The notes under the pieces: model-generated | Database searches by the model: none | What the model was told of the DNA's origin: nothing | Seen by the model: only the letters and a program-made list of their open reading frames with translations | Shown here: piece by piece, positions 12,975-24,576 of the stretch | How positions within the stretch are numbered: position 1 is the first letter of the stretch | Layout: the number at the start of each line of letters is the position of its first letter | Program-made: the position numbers and the translations under genes | From: Asterella californica | Taxonomy: Eukaryota > Streptophyta > Marchantiopsida > Marchantiales > Aytoniaceae | DNA length: 64,000 bases | Reading direction: 5' to 3' | NCBI GenBank assembly: GCA_036924285.1 | Contig: JAYKYS010000002.1 | Coordinates: forward strand, 37,060,501 to 37,124,500

Positions 12975-13979
12975 ATGTCAATCTTCTTTTCAGCGTTCAC
13001 AGCGTTTGTGTTATGGAGCGTATCGTCCGTACCGACAACAGAAGGACGATTGTTCCGCGGCCCACCGCTGATTCTCGACTACCACAATGGACCCTTACTG
13101 TCAGGTGATGCACCGATCAAGGTTTACCTTACATTCTACGGAGAATTCACTCGCTACGAAAAGGCGACAGTCCGTGCCTTTCTTTACTCTTTCACTCCGT
13201 CTATATCTGGCGGAGCGAAAGAAGCAGATGCAGCACCAGCACCAGCACCAGCAAAAACAAGTTCTGTTCCGACTGTATCTCAATGGTGGTCGCTCACACG
13301 AGGCTACACTGATATGTTTGGAGCGGCAGTGTCTCAGAAAGTCGAACTCGTACAAGAAAGAGCAGATACGTCGTATTCGAGAGGAAAGAATCTGAAAAGA
13401 GCTGACATCTACTCGCTGGTGGTAGAGTCAGTGAAGGACAAAGTGTTTCCCACCGATCCCAAAGCGATCAACTTAGTACTCACAGCGCAAGACGTGTTGG
13501 TGGAAGGCTTCTGCTCAGAACGTTGTGGACAGCACGGCTTCACATTCCCATCTGCCGACACGTCTAATCACATGCTTCCCTATGGCTGGGTTGGCAATTC
13601 TGCTTCTCAGTGTCCGGGCTTCTGCGCGTGGCCGTTTGCGAAATCGGAACTACTCGGGAAGAAGCCGTCTCCCGTGCTCAAAGCTCCGAATGGAGTCGGA
13701 GTTGACGGAATGGTGATCACGCTGGCAAAAATTCTGGCAGGCGCAGCTACCAATCCATACGGCAACGGATACTATCAAGGCGATCAGGCTCTGGCACTGG
13801 AGGCTTCCGGAGCTTGCACGGGGGCTTTTGGATCAGGAGCTTACGCGGGGAATCCCGGCAAGGTCTTGATCGACAAGATGACGGGAGCGAGCTTCAACGT
13901 CAAAGGCTTTAAGCGGTGGAAATTTCTGGTTCCTTACATGTGGAATCCAGCAACTCTTTCTTGCGAGGGCAAAAGCTGA
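12975..13979 (+). CDS. PHI-1/EXORDIUM-like secreted protein
   Basis: A complete single-exon frame of 334 residues. Residues 1-24 form a signal peptide (hydrophobic FFSAFTAFVLW core, small residues before the likely cleavage site at TTEG), predicting secretion to the apoplast. The rest matches the phosphate-induced protein 1 (PHI-1/EXORDIUM) family: LDYHNGPLL near 34-42, IKVYLTFYGEF at 48-58, VSQWWSLTRGY at 101-111, LVLTAQDVLV at 167-176, LPYGWVGNSA at 201-210 and a C-terminal block NPYGNGYYQGDQ to CTGAFGSGAY. Cysteines at 180, 184, 213, 217, 281 and 330 are the family's likely disulfides. Length is usual for the family. Family members are known for promoting cell expansion and responding to brassinosteroid, phosphate or carbon status; the biochemical activity is unknown. 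An Ala-Pro stretch (APAPAPAK, 87-94) sits in a linker before VSQWW. The first ATG was chosen because it begins directly with the signal peptide. Confidence 0.95.
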   Translation: MSIFFSAFTAFVLWSVSSVPTTEGRLFRGPPLILDYHNGPLLSGDAPIKVYLTFYGEFTRYEKATVRAFLYSFTPSISGGAKEADAAPAPAPAKTSSVPTVSQWWSLTRGYTDMFGAAVSQKVELVQERADTSYSRGKNLKRADIYSLVVESVKDKVFPTDPKAINLVLTAQDVLVEGFCSERCGQHGFTFPSADTSNHMLPYGWVGNSASQCPGFCAWPFAKSELLGKKPSPVLKAPNGVGVDGMVITLAKILAGAATNPYGNGYYQGDQALALEASGACTGAFGSGAYAGNPGKVLIDKMTGASFNVKGFKRWKFLVPYMWNPATLSCEGKS

Positions 13980-15680
13980 AGTTCTCATGTGACGCGAGTG
14001 TCATCGAATCGAGAAGACATGCAACAGACTCCAGCCTGTGTCAGAATATGTCGACCTAGTTGTAGGCCAACATTCTCCCTTCGTTTCGGTTCTGAAATCT
14101 TTTGGCACATTAGGTGACTTAGATAGATAGCTCTGTACCTGTACAGTTCTTTGTTCTTGCCACGTTAGCCTTCTCTTCTTGGCTGTGGAAACCATCCAAT
14201 CGAGTCGAGTCGATTCTGGATCAACTTTGAGGTCTTAATCTATCATTCTTAGTTCTGCCATGTACCGACAGCCTCGGCAGTCCTTCTATGATCATGGTAT
14301 TAGTGGCTACTAGTACCAAAGAATCAATTTGATTTCTGGAATCCTATGTGCTGTCGACTCGATGCGTTCACGTGGACTGATTGAGGAAAGCTTGGACGAC
14401 TCTCCACTCTGATCCGGCACAAACCTTATGACTTGAGATTAGATTGTGAGAAGCCAACACTCACGTGAATGGCATGTACACATATATATGTTCGAAACCA
14501 GTGGCGAAATTCTCCGGGATCCATTGCAGCGGGTTGTATTGATTCAATCTGTCAACTTGAAAGTACTGTTCTTACTGCACCATACTTTGAAGTTTCTACT
14601 GCCTTGGGTTTGTGTGATGTAGCTTTCTTTAGGTAACACAGTTGCCAGCCATCTGCTTTATCTCGTATGACGCTGTTTCCATTGGAGTCTTGGAGTTCGA
14701 CTGAATCTCTTTCGACATCTGCAAGAGCTGTTCGATACCAATTAGTAGTTTACTGCCCATGTAACAAATGAAACCATTCAAATTTACAACTTGGCGATTG
14801 AGCGGGAAGGTCCAGTCGCAGGTGCATCCCTTCCTCGAAAGTGCAGACTCACGTGTCAGAAGGAAGTCAAGAGCTGAATTCTTCCCTGTTCTACACACAA
14901 TATTTTCACTTGGTACTACGATACTTTCCGGATCTCTACTACTTTCTTTCGCATCCACGTTTCTTTGATCCAGCTGGAAAACAGAATTCCACCCTTCATT
15001 TCATCAGCCGATCTCGAATCTAGTTTGTACCCGCTACTGGAATCTCCATAAGGGCAAACAAACAGCTTCTAGTGATTCACTGCATATGGTTCGCGATACA
15101 CAAATATAATATTACGTGGATGATATAATAGAACTGCATGTAAGACTGAAACCCCAGGTCCGGGAATAAAAGCCAGAAGAGGAATATTCCCATTTTACGT
15201 CAACGTGTACTTCACGTTGCAGAGAACATTCTCGTTGGTTCCAGTATACCCTAAACCTTCATGTTTACTCGTAATCAGCTAGGTTTGCAGTTAACTAAAA
15301 GTCAAATATTTGATTTAAGTCATTATTTCATTCCCAGCCCAAGTGTCCCTATAAATATTCCGATAACCAAGGATTTCATTATGCGGGTGAGCTGTTAGCG
15401 AACAAAGAAACTTAAACGTTATACCCAAAATACTTTTGCTGATAGACTTTGCTTTGATAAAATTTGTTTGCGAGAACCGAATCGGTTAAGTAAGGATTTA
15501 AATCAAAGCTATCCCAGAGCTTCACACTAGGTGATTCACGGTATGTGATGACAACTAACTATTGAGTATCCAAACCAATAAAATATGCATCCAAAGTGAG
15601 GTTTTGGTGGACTGAAAGAAAACGACAAGTACTTATTTAGGAAGAAATCACTTGATTTATTGGCTGATAGTTGACTTGGA
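13980..15680. other. Downstream of the PHI-1 gene; no second gene supported
   Basis: Probable 3'UTR followed by intergenic DNA. A 109-codon minus frame at 14629-14958 has no recognisable domain and is not called. A short motif pair at 15148-15159 and 15364-15410 is shared with 53989-54070 and marks a dispersed repeat. Confidence 0.35.
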
Positions 15681-15683
15681 AAG

Positions 15684-16025
15684 GAATTCATTTGTGTAGA
15701 AAGTCTTGATCAATGGACTCTTTCAGAATACTAAAAATAATAATGATTTCGGGTAGACTTTAGTTATTCCAGAGAATCCAACAGAACGTATAAACATGAA
15801 AATCAGGAAGAACATTTAGAAAAAAAAACTGAAGATCTTGCGTTGATTAGGTCTGAAAAAAAATTTATTTGTGCAGAAAACTCTGATCAATGGACTACTC
15901 CAGAATACTGAAAACAATAATAACTTCGGGCAGACTTTAGATATTCCAGACAATCTGAAATAATATTTAGAAATAAAAACTGAAGTGACATTGAAGTGTC
16001 CACAGTAATCAACATCCCCGTGAGA
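15684..16025. repeat. Tandem duplication, period about 178 bp
   Basis: The segment beginning 'aattcatttgtgtagaaag' at 15684 recurs from about 15862 with scattered substitutions. Both copies contain 'gatcaatggact', 'cagaatact' and 'cttcgggcagactttag'-type blocks in the same order. Identity is roughly 85% by eye. No coding function is evident. Confidence 0.7.
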
Positions 16026-16029
16026 AGCA

Positions 16030-18420
16030 CACGTGGATCTCTCCACACAATAAACTATAAATTTTACGTATAAAACGACTCTCATACTGCCATACGGGTC
16101 TCATGTGCCAGTACTAACCGCCATAACTTTGTTTTAAATTTATGGTTTACTCCTTCCATAAAGAAGAGTTAGTGCATAAATTAAGATACTTAAATATTTC
16201 TTCTCTTCCGAACATGCATACACCAGTATCTTCTCTCTAACCTAAAGTTCCCGAGGAGGAAAAACTGAATATTCTTTTTTTTTGCTTTTATACCTGGGGT
16301 TTAATGATGTAATTTTTGGTTCTCGACAAATGAACCCTAATATGGAGGTCCTTAACTTACCAGGAGTACTAATAGGGACACTGGGGTTTAATACTTTCGA
16401 TACCCATATTTTTTCTGAATATCAAGTGCACCCTCCAATTCTATCTTCTGGTTCTTGATGAATCTCCGTAAAAGAGAAGTGTCCTGGCAGTAGCATCCAG
16501 TACGGTTGGAAAATGAACCATTCGAGGTAGCAAAGAACCGAACAGTGGGGGACTGGTTTCCAAAATTCGAACCCGAAATGAAACCGAACTGATTTGTGAG
16601 TGGGAGATTTTGCATGTATATTTTTCAGATTACACCATGTGGGTGACTTTTGGCCTGGTTTCACATATCTACAGAGGAATCTTTGATTCACCAGCACAAG
16701 TTCAGTTCTCCTTGTGGAGAGTTCAAATATACATTGATTTGTCATCATTTCCTTTCTCCATGAAGGGTTTTGTGGTGAAAATAAAATTTATAGAAAACAA
16801 AATTTGAGTCCTTCCTTTAGTACGATAATTTAACAAAGATTTATCAAAGTCTTATCTCCTCTCTTCCCCACTTAGAAAGCTAGTAGAGCATCAAAATCAG
16901 TCTTGTATTTTTCTCTGATCACTATAATTGCTAGTCCACATTGTAAATTAAATACATGTTACCACGCTTGCCTTCTTACTTTCCTCGTCCAGAAATACAC
17001 TTTGCATGCTTATTCACAAGGGTCATAGGAGCTCCCGTCGGGAGGTCTGACAGTCATTTATTATGGTAGTAGATCTCTCCTCTGGAAAATGTTCTAAAAT
17101 TATGCACTACTAAAATTATGCACTACTTGCAGAAAATTGTGGAGGGTTATTGTCACTACTCCAGTAAGAGCTAAACAGTCATGTTCTAGTAACTTATATC
17201 GTTTGTATTAATTTTATCATTTTTCATATTACATGATGTAACAATACTGGTGAAACTGAGCAGTTTACTGTAACATCCAAGGTTTTAATCCTTATGTATT
17301 TACAGCATAAAAATTTCATTCCTCAAGAAGATTCTTGTCCCAAGAGGTCACTAAGCCTTAAGAGTTGTCAAAACCAATGTTTACCTCAAACATTCACTAA
17401 ATGTCATCCAGAAGGTGTTTTGACTTCCAGAAGATGTTATACTTTCTATCTTGTACTTCCTACTATCTGCCTTCTCTCCAACTTACAGTCCCACTAACTC
17501 TCACTTAAGGACTTCAGTACCTTTTACTGTGTACTGATTCATCCAAATCAGCACTTGAATATATACTACCTTCTAGGTCTAACATTCTTTGTCTTCTTTT
17601 GCTTTCTAAACTACCTTCTAGATCTTTTCTGACTTGAACTTGAGAACAACCACCATATTATTTTTAGATCTGTCCTCTCTACTGCCAGGTTGTACTGTGA
17701 ATGACATGCTACCTCTTGTATCTCAATGTCCACCAGGGAGCATTCTGAGTTCTGAAATCGCCTTCTAGGAAGATCTTCGAGTTTCAACACCTTGTGACCA
17801 TCAGCTATCACGGCTTGTAGCTCCCTCTAGCTTCCACTAGCAGCGCGGCGCAAGCTGCACTCTGTAATCAGACGATCTCACATATTAGGAGATGTTTCAC
17901 GAAACCTCCTTAGGACAAACTATGGTTAAATCTTTCTCAGACTACAGTCTAAATGGACCGCACTATAATCGCAGATGGCTTCACCGCATGAGATTTGGAC
18001 TTGAATTAGATCTAGAACGTACCACAAGGAATACGAAGTAATAAAAAACAAAATCACGTAGAGATTTAACGAGATAAAGAAGTAAATGATAAGAATAATG
18101 TTGGAGTTATGTACGGTGTCGTGGAGAGAGTCTTTCTTGGAGAGGACGGACCTCTTGACTGTGATTGATTTCGAGAGCGATCAAAAGAAAAACGATCAGA
18201 ACTCAAATACGATCTGTTGTATCCACCAAGGTCGATCAGACATTCAAATCTGTGCAAATAAGCTTGTCAAGACTCGTGAAACTTTATTCACGTCTCCATT
18301 TCATCATCAATGTCCTCTGTGATCAAAATCTTCTCATCTCTCTCTTGCGCACGCCGTCTCCTCTCTCTCTTCAGTTCTTTGTAATGTCTCTCGAACTCTC
18401 ACCATACGTCGATTTACTTA
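16030..18420. other. AT-rich intergenic DNA
   Basis: No recognisable gene. A perfect 16-bp direct duplication (taaaattatgcactac) lies at 17095-17126. Short frames near 17.6-18.3 kb have no recognisable domain. Confidence 0.35.
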
Positions 18421-18543
18421 GAAAACAAGCCCTTTGCTAAGTAGTCCCTAGCTAAGCTGAGGTCTTTACTTATCAAGAAGCCCTTAGCTAAGTTGACCCT
18501 TTGTTTAAAAAAATTTCTCAACCCTCGATGCCACTACAATGTT
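18421..18543 (-). mobile_element. Second copia-like leader fragment (inverted relative to 6.35 kb)
   Basis: Read on the minus strand, this begins AGTGGCATCGAG, then a variant of GAGAAATTTTT and repeated AGCTTAGCT-type motifs, colinear with 6349-6470. It lacks the second PBS-like word found there. Similarity stops upstream of AGTGGC on both copies, as expected if that point is an LTR/internal boundary. No accompanying polymerase is visible. Confidence 0.4.
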
Positions 18544-18761
18544 TGATAAATGTTTTAGAAAATTCTGATTTAAACACTAGTCTGGCTTGTACTTTACCAA
18601 ACGACGGAGGTTTCATCTAATATTTCTCGATAACATATTCTAAAATACACTTAGTATTTCTAAACTACTTTGAATCTTTATTGTTATATTTTTGGTTATT
18701 ATAATGTTTTGAAAATATGTTAACTCAATTAATTTATAACATTTTTATTATTGTCAGTACA

Positions 18762-20600
18762 AGTACTTGTCAAGGAGACTCTTTGGGTGAACCCCTCTTT
18801 ATCTTAGCTCACTATAGAGCTCTCTTGGTCACCGCCTTGGCTGCTCCAAGTTGTGTTTTTCTATCTCTAGCTGATGACACGTATATCATAGGTCCGGCGG
18901 ACCAAGTCTGTGATGTCTTTGATCACCTCGGCTCTCAATTGACCTTGGTAAGGTTGAGAATGAAGATGTCAAAGTGCAGGGTTTGGTCTCCCATAGATAT
19001 ATTGTCAGACCTCCAGCTCCCAAAGAGATTTGTTACACCTAGAGATGGTTTAGGTATTCTCGGAGTACCGATGAGTACAGAGGACTTCGTCTCCCGGTTC
19101 TTAGATGTTATCATGACGGAGCATGTTTTGCATATCGAGGATCTCTCTATGTTAGAGAATTCACATGTGGATTCTCTAACATATTCTAACATATTCTCTT
19201 TTTGGTATCATTTTCTCTTTCATTGCACGTCGTCTTGATTACTTACTCCGCATGGTACCTCCATCTCTTATCTTCAACTCGTGCCTTAGAGAGTTTGATA
19301 GGAGGATCATGAGAGTTTTTGGTGACATCATAGGACCAGGGACCTTTGATTATATGACAAGACCTCTCACACGTAGGCAGACATCTTTACCGATATCATG
19401 TGGGCTTATTATCCATGGAGGAGATTGCTCCGGTAGCTTTTTTGGGTAGTTGGGTTCTCTGAGCACCTTGGCTCTGTTGTTGTTTTCTCGTGCTAGATAG
19501 ACTTATTCTAGAGAGCTAGGTGACAGAGGTGGAAGATAGTTCTTATCCACTACAGATGTGTCTCCGTGAGACAAGAGATAGTTTGACTCTTGAGACACGT
19601 GTGACACATCTTCGACTTGATATCTTAGCTACCGATGGATCTTACAGACTACAGTCCTCTCTGACAAGACATCACTTTCAGCAGATTCTTCATGTGCTCT
19701 TAGTTGATCTTTCCATCTCACGGGATAACAGAACTCGACTCCGCTCTTGTTCGGACAAGGGCGCATGCTCTTGACTCATAGCTCGACCTTGCATTAGAGC
19801 GTTCCGAGTTGCACCGACTATCTTCTCTACAGCGATGAGGTTCCGCCTAGACTTGGTCCAACCTATTGCTTTGGCACTGTACACCTGCGAGTGCGATGTC
19901 TCGCACGACATCTCGGATCGACATCTTGCTCGTTGTCCTCACGATGAAGAGCGGATAGCTACCCATGATGTCATTAGAGACGACGTGTTGGTCTTAGCAT
20001 AGAAGAGTGATTACATGACGTGGAGAGAGCGTTGGTATGTCTTTCAGACCGGAGTATCAGTGAGAGCTGACATGCACATGATGAGGGAGGATCACATCTC
20101 AGTGGCAGATGTGGTTGTTACGAATCCGACACGGGACTCAGTGACGGCACAGGTAAACACCTATCCTTCAGGATGGGCTGCAGACGTGAAGGCAGCTGCG
20201 AAGATGACCAAGTATAAGACACGCAGATGAGACATCGCTTCATCCGTTTAGCCCTGAAGTAAATGGATCGACAGCTTCGGAGTTTGACGTTTTTATTCGA
20301 GATTGTGTCAAAGCTTACCATGAGAGGCGCAGAGGTATCACTTTGTCTTTCTTTTTGCACTATATTTTTTAGACAACGAGTTTCTATTGCTCTACATAGA
20401 GATTAACAGGCGCTGTCCACATGAGAGTAATTGCATCAGGCGGTGCTACTTCATGTTCACCTGTTGTATACATGAGTTTTGACTTATCCGTGTGTGATAT
20501 TCTAGAGACGATAGACGAACTTAGAGCTACTCATATTAAACTCCGTTGTTCTTCTTCCCTTCGGGGCGATGGTTGCTTGTCCCTTCGGATCTTCTTTCCG
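18762..20600 (+). pseudogene. Degenerate LINE reverse transcriptase and C-terminal domain
   Basis: The conceptual translation starting near 18770 contains QGDSLGEPLFILAHYRALL, then LADDT (the catalytic A/F-x-D-D box), KCRVWSP and LGILGVP in the order typical of plant non-LTR retrotransposon reverse transcriptase from palm to thumb. Further downstream, in other plus frames, come FDRRIMRVFG, a Cys/His-rich stretch CECDVSHD...HLARCPHDEER near 19.88-19.95 kb, and VVVTNPTRDSV and FIRDCVKAYHERRRG near 20.1-20.3 kb, resembling the C-terminal zinc-finger region of the same LINE family. Several frameshifts and stops separate the blocks, and the 5' half (endonuclease and fingers) is missing. It is a 5'-truncated dead copy; its exact 3' end and any poly(A) tail are unclear. 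Confidence 0.75.
19151..19180. repeat. 30-bp near-perfect palindrome within the LINE remnant
   Basis: Arms GTTAGAGAAT and ATTCTCTAAC are perfect inverted repeats around a 10-base, nearly self-complementary centre. Two direct copies of 'ctaacatatt' follow. It lies beyond the conserved reverse transcriptase motifs and interrupts the LINE similarity. Confidence 0.65.
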
Positions 20601-20806
20601 TTGTAAGGCTTTCCATCCGTTGGCTATTGCGTCGCGTGTTCGCTTTAAGGTTAGGGGGGTGCTGTTCAAGCAGAAACAGATACGGTAGATTCATCCAACC
20701 ATATCTCTTCCCAGAGGATGCTGATAAAGCAAATCCCTCCTTATCCAATGGAACACGTACGTACGCGGTTGAGTCTGCGTCAACCACGGTAGTTCAGATT
20801 CTCGAA

Positions 20807-20917
20807 TGTACACGAATGGGGTAACACGTAGGCGCCTTGGTCGGGGTTCAAACCCCACTGCACTGCACTGCGGTCGTGTACGAGCCAAACGAAAAGAAAA
20901 AGAACCGAAAAAGAAAA
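20807..20917 (+). mobile_element. Probable tRNA-derived SINE-like unit
   Basis: A perfect pol III B-box (GGGTTCAAACCCC) lies at about 20852-20864. A GC-rich tRNA-like stretch precedes it, and an A-rich tail (aaaagaaaaagaaccgaaaaagaaaa) ends near 20917. The layout matches the clear SINEs at 35.3 and 35.9 kb, though the body differs. The A-box is poor and no target duplication was identified. Confidence 0.4.
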
Positions 20918-23900
20918 GCGTTCACTTGGTTCTGGGACTTCCGATCTCACAAAACTCAAAAAATGTTGGATCGTGCCATCCGCACCGTACGCAGTGCCCA
21001 TCACGTACCAGCTCTATATAATGATATAATTACACGCCTTTTCTGCACCGAAAATCTGCTATATATCCTTTAATGTACAGTACATAAAATTATGGTTGTT
21101 GAAATATTTGTTAATCTCAGATGCGGTTTTCATTCTTTCGTCCACCTTATCAGCCGATTCAGTTCACTTGAGTCAACTAAGACAAGTTAATTCATCATGC
21201 CTGCATCTGATCGATCGGGGTGCTGAGAGAATCAACTAGAGCAGCGAGGCCTGATACGTATGTTTCTTCTAAATAGCTAGATCTGAAGAAAATCTCCTCG
21301 TAAGAGAATCATCAGTTGTCGTAATTTCCGAGCCGATATGACCACCTGATAATGAGTGTCAGTGAATTCACGTGCTATAGCAAGAGCACCACGAGTTTGG
21401 TCGACCACATGGTGCGAGAATAATGGCATGGACATCCATCTTTGCTCCTCAGCTACCGCCAAAAAGCGGATGAGATTTGTTGATGACGTTTTCTTTCTTT
21501 CGCACACCTCTCGACCGACTTCCTCATGATCATTTCCATGGAGAGGAAATTAAAGCAAATGTCATGCATGGAATAGACAGATTGGATATAGTACACCTTC
21601 CTTCGTGTCACACGGAGAGGACACAGGTTGTCAGAGTTTGGAAAGAAAGTCGATTTCAGTGAGCATCAAAGGTTTCCATTCGATCGCGTGAGACTAGGTA
21701 ATAGTTAGTTGGCTAGCCCTCGGATGGATATCGATGCAAACAGTTCGAATCTCTGAACCTGCTTCTGATGCTTACTTTTTGGGTGTCCTTTTATGCGACC
21801 ACCCGTGGACTGCTCATTTTCAGCTCACCCGTAAGATCGATCGACGAAAAGTTACTGTAGTATCTCATCAATTGACGATGAGAGAGTTATAACATTATGA
21901 AACACATATTTGTAGCTGAACGACCTTCTTCTGAATTTGGGCCGAGAACAGTGCCCCAAGGAGAGCTTGAGGTGGGGCTTGCACACTTCGCTCGCAAGAA
22001 GTGTGCTTCACTGTGGCACCGCTTGGTCCTTCGTTCCACTGCCAACCTGAGCGAACACCCCGGAGAGTGAAGCAACTGAAAGCAGTGACTGTCCTCTACA
22101 TCTGGACTTCTTCCTTCGATCGACCGGTTTCATAGGTATGGAATGGCATACATATACGTCCGCGTGTTTTACGACTGCGAATTTTCTTCTCATTTTCTTA
22201 TATATTTACTGGACACTTATGCTCTTCTTGCCGATCTCGGCTTTTGACATTCCCAAGGACCAGGAACAAGCTCTTGTCCGCCAAAGTCAGCCATTCACAT
22301 ATACTATATTCTCTCCAAATTACGCTTGTGATTCAGAGATCATCGACCTCGCTTTTGGCTGAAGCGTACAGCTAGGCTCGAAGGAAAATCAGCGAGCAAC
22401 ATGAGTCTATGGCTTGGCCGTGGATGATGGAACAGGCTGCGTCAACTTAATTAACTGGTCATGGACTCCTTCCACTTTGATCATCATGACCAGTCCTGAA
22501 GTCTTCTTCCAGATGCGTCTTTGGGACTGTCCAAACTTTTTCCAGCGCTTTCCGAGAATACTCTCCAAACATTATAAGTCCTGGAAGAAGAAGATACAGA
22601 AGACTTCAAGTATATGATCATGTGTACATTTATCTCCTCCAGGCCCATTGCAAACTCATGCATCGTCCCCGGCACTTCACACTTCAGTAAGAGAGAGAGA
22701 GAGAGACGTTTTAAAAAACAGTTTTCTGTTGTTGACTACAACGTGGAAAGAGACTCTAGGCATGCAGAGATCTAGAGCGTAATCTAGTTGACTGGGAATA
22801 TTTACTATTGGAATTCAGCACTGTCCTGACGGGAAGGATCGGGAATACGGCAGGAGGGTAATATATAGATCGATCCAGAAGTAGACATGACATTGTATAG
22901 ATCTAGCTACATTCATAACTAGAGTAGCTGTAGCCAGCGTTGGAGCAAATGTGACGATACTAGCGTCAAATATCATCCAAGAACTAGAGACTGATCACGA
23001 TCTAAATTCCATCAGTCATGACCAGGACTGGCCAAGTATATTGTTTTACGTAGTACCCAGTTCTGATCTGAAGAGACAAAGAGCTACAGTCCTTCGCTCA
23101 CGAGTTTGTGGAACGTGTATTGATCGATGCTCGCTAGTTCATGCGATCTGGTACACTATATACACTGGCATGTATCTGGGCCGGGCTAGCTAAGCTTGTA
23201 TCAATTGATGCGCTATTGCTCTAACACAAAACCTACTTATGCACATATATACGTATATATCGTACTAGTTACTACCTCGTTCGGGGCCCGAGAACCCAAG
23301 GCACTATTTCCAGTCCGCATCAGATTTGATTGTAGGACGTTATGATATTTTCCACGAATTCAGCTCGTCACTTTTGAGTCCACTAGTACTGGCAGCACGA
23401 TTGATGTTAGTATGCGCCAGAGCCTACAAGACTTCCTCTCTATATATATACATATATACTACCTTGGCCACGCATCAATATTGTCCAACGCTAGGTCGAA
23501 TCTTTTCAACCGAACGATTACTTACTGATTCAGTTCTGTGAACTATTAGTGATCATGGACTCGTCAAGCTGTACACAGCAGAACTTTGATATATTTGCCC
23601 CACATTCACACCTGACTTACTCGAGCTCGACTGCCACAAAACTTTCATGATCATGACTCCCGCAATCACACCCACTTTCCTCTACTGCTCATGCCTGCAG
23701 GCTAGTTCTAAGCTAGATCTAGAATGTTTCTCCTTCATATGTAGCTAGTAAGTAGCACCACCAGCAGAAGCGGAACTTATTTCAACAATAGAGGACCTCT
23801 GATCGATGAGGGGGGAAATCATCAAACATTGATTTTCTCGGCACGGATTTGATCAACCCAGCACAAAGAAATGCGTGACCTCGGTACCTGAGAAGTATGC

Positions 23901-24550
23901 TTTCCAGGGCTTTAGCACCAAGAACTCATGTGATGCTTTGGCCTGCAGCAAGTCACAGCAATTGTGCGGGACATAAGTACGTGTACTGTATATGCCTGGA
24001 AAAACGTGAAGAAGGAAAGACCTCCTGAAAATGCGACACTACATAATATTCTGCGTTTGAGCTTCGGGCATCTGTACGTAACAGTTCACTGTGTGTTTTA
24101 TGGTTAATACGTTGTTTGTCATAAACGGTTTCCGATTGACTTCAGGAGATATCAATCAACACTGGACTGGTAGTCAGATTCTGTACTTGTGTTGGCTGAT
24201 GGAAGAAGTGCTGGAAGAAAATGGTCATTCTAAGCCATACATCAGAAGAATGGCCTGGTGTATGTGTACATGCGCACCTCAAGAACTGTTCGCTTGTTGC
24301 TTTACATATATATATAGTTCGGCAATTGCAACTTCGAAGGCTTTTTCTGTGTCACTAATTATAATAGAAGGTGTCAGAAAAGCGGGAGGATCTGCATATT
24401 ATTTGTCAAGGGGAAGGATCCATTTTCTGATTCTAGCAAGCTCTGGACAGTATGAAGATATGATTTCTTAAGCGCCGTTGCATGTACTAAACTTGACATA
24501 TCATATGGTATCATATGGCTATGGTAGTATATATCGTTCGACGTCAGCTG

Positions 24551-24576
24551 CATGCCGACCATAAATCGTCGGCATG
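24551..24576. repeat. Hairpin, 9-bp perfect stem, 8-base loop
   Basis: CATGCCGAC at 24551-24559 pairs with GTCGGCATG at 24568-24576. No T tract follows and no gene ends here. Confidence 0.5.

Noticed and set aside
14629..14958. 109-codon minus frame downstream of the PHI-1 gene
   Set aside because: Looks moderately protein-like but has no known motif and no support from context; left uncalled.
21700..21765. tRNA-like stretch with gttcgaatctctg
   Set aside because: The B-box is imperfect and no A-box at correct spacing or A-rich tail could be seen.
22686..22706. (GA)n tract as a regulatory GAGA element
   Set aside because: A short simple repeat with no gene start nearby; recorded only as a microsatellite.
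24551..24576. Transcription terminator
   Set aside because: Good stem-loop, but no T tract, and rho-independent terminators are not expected in a plant nuclear genome.
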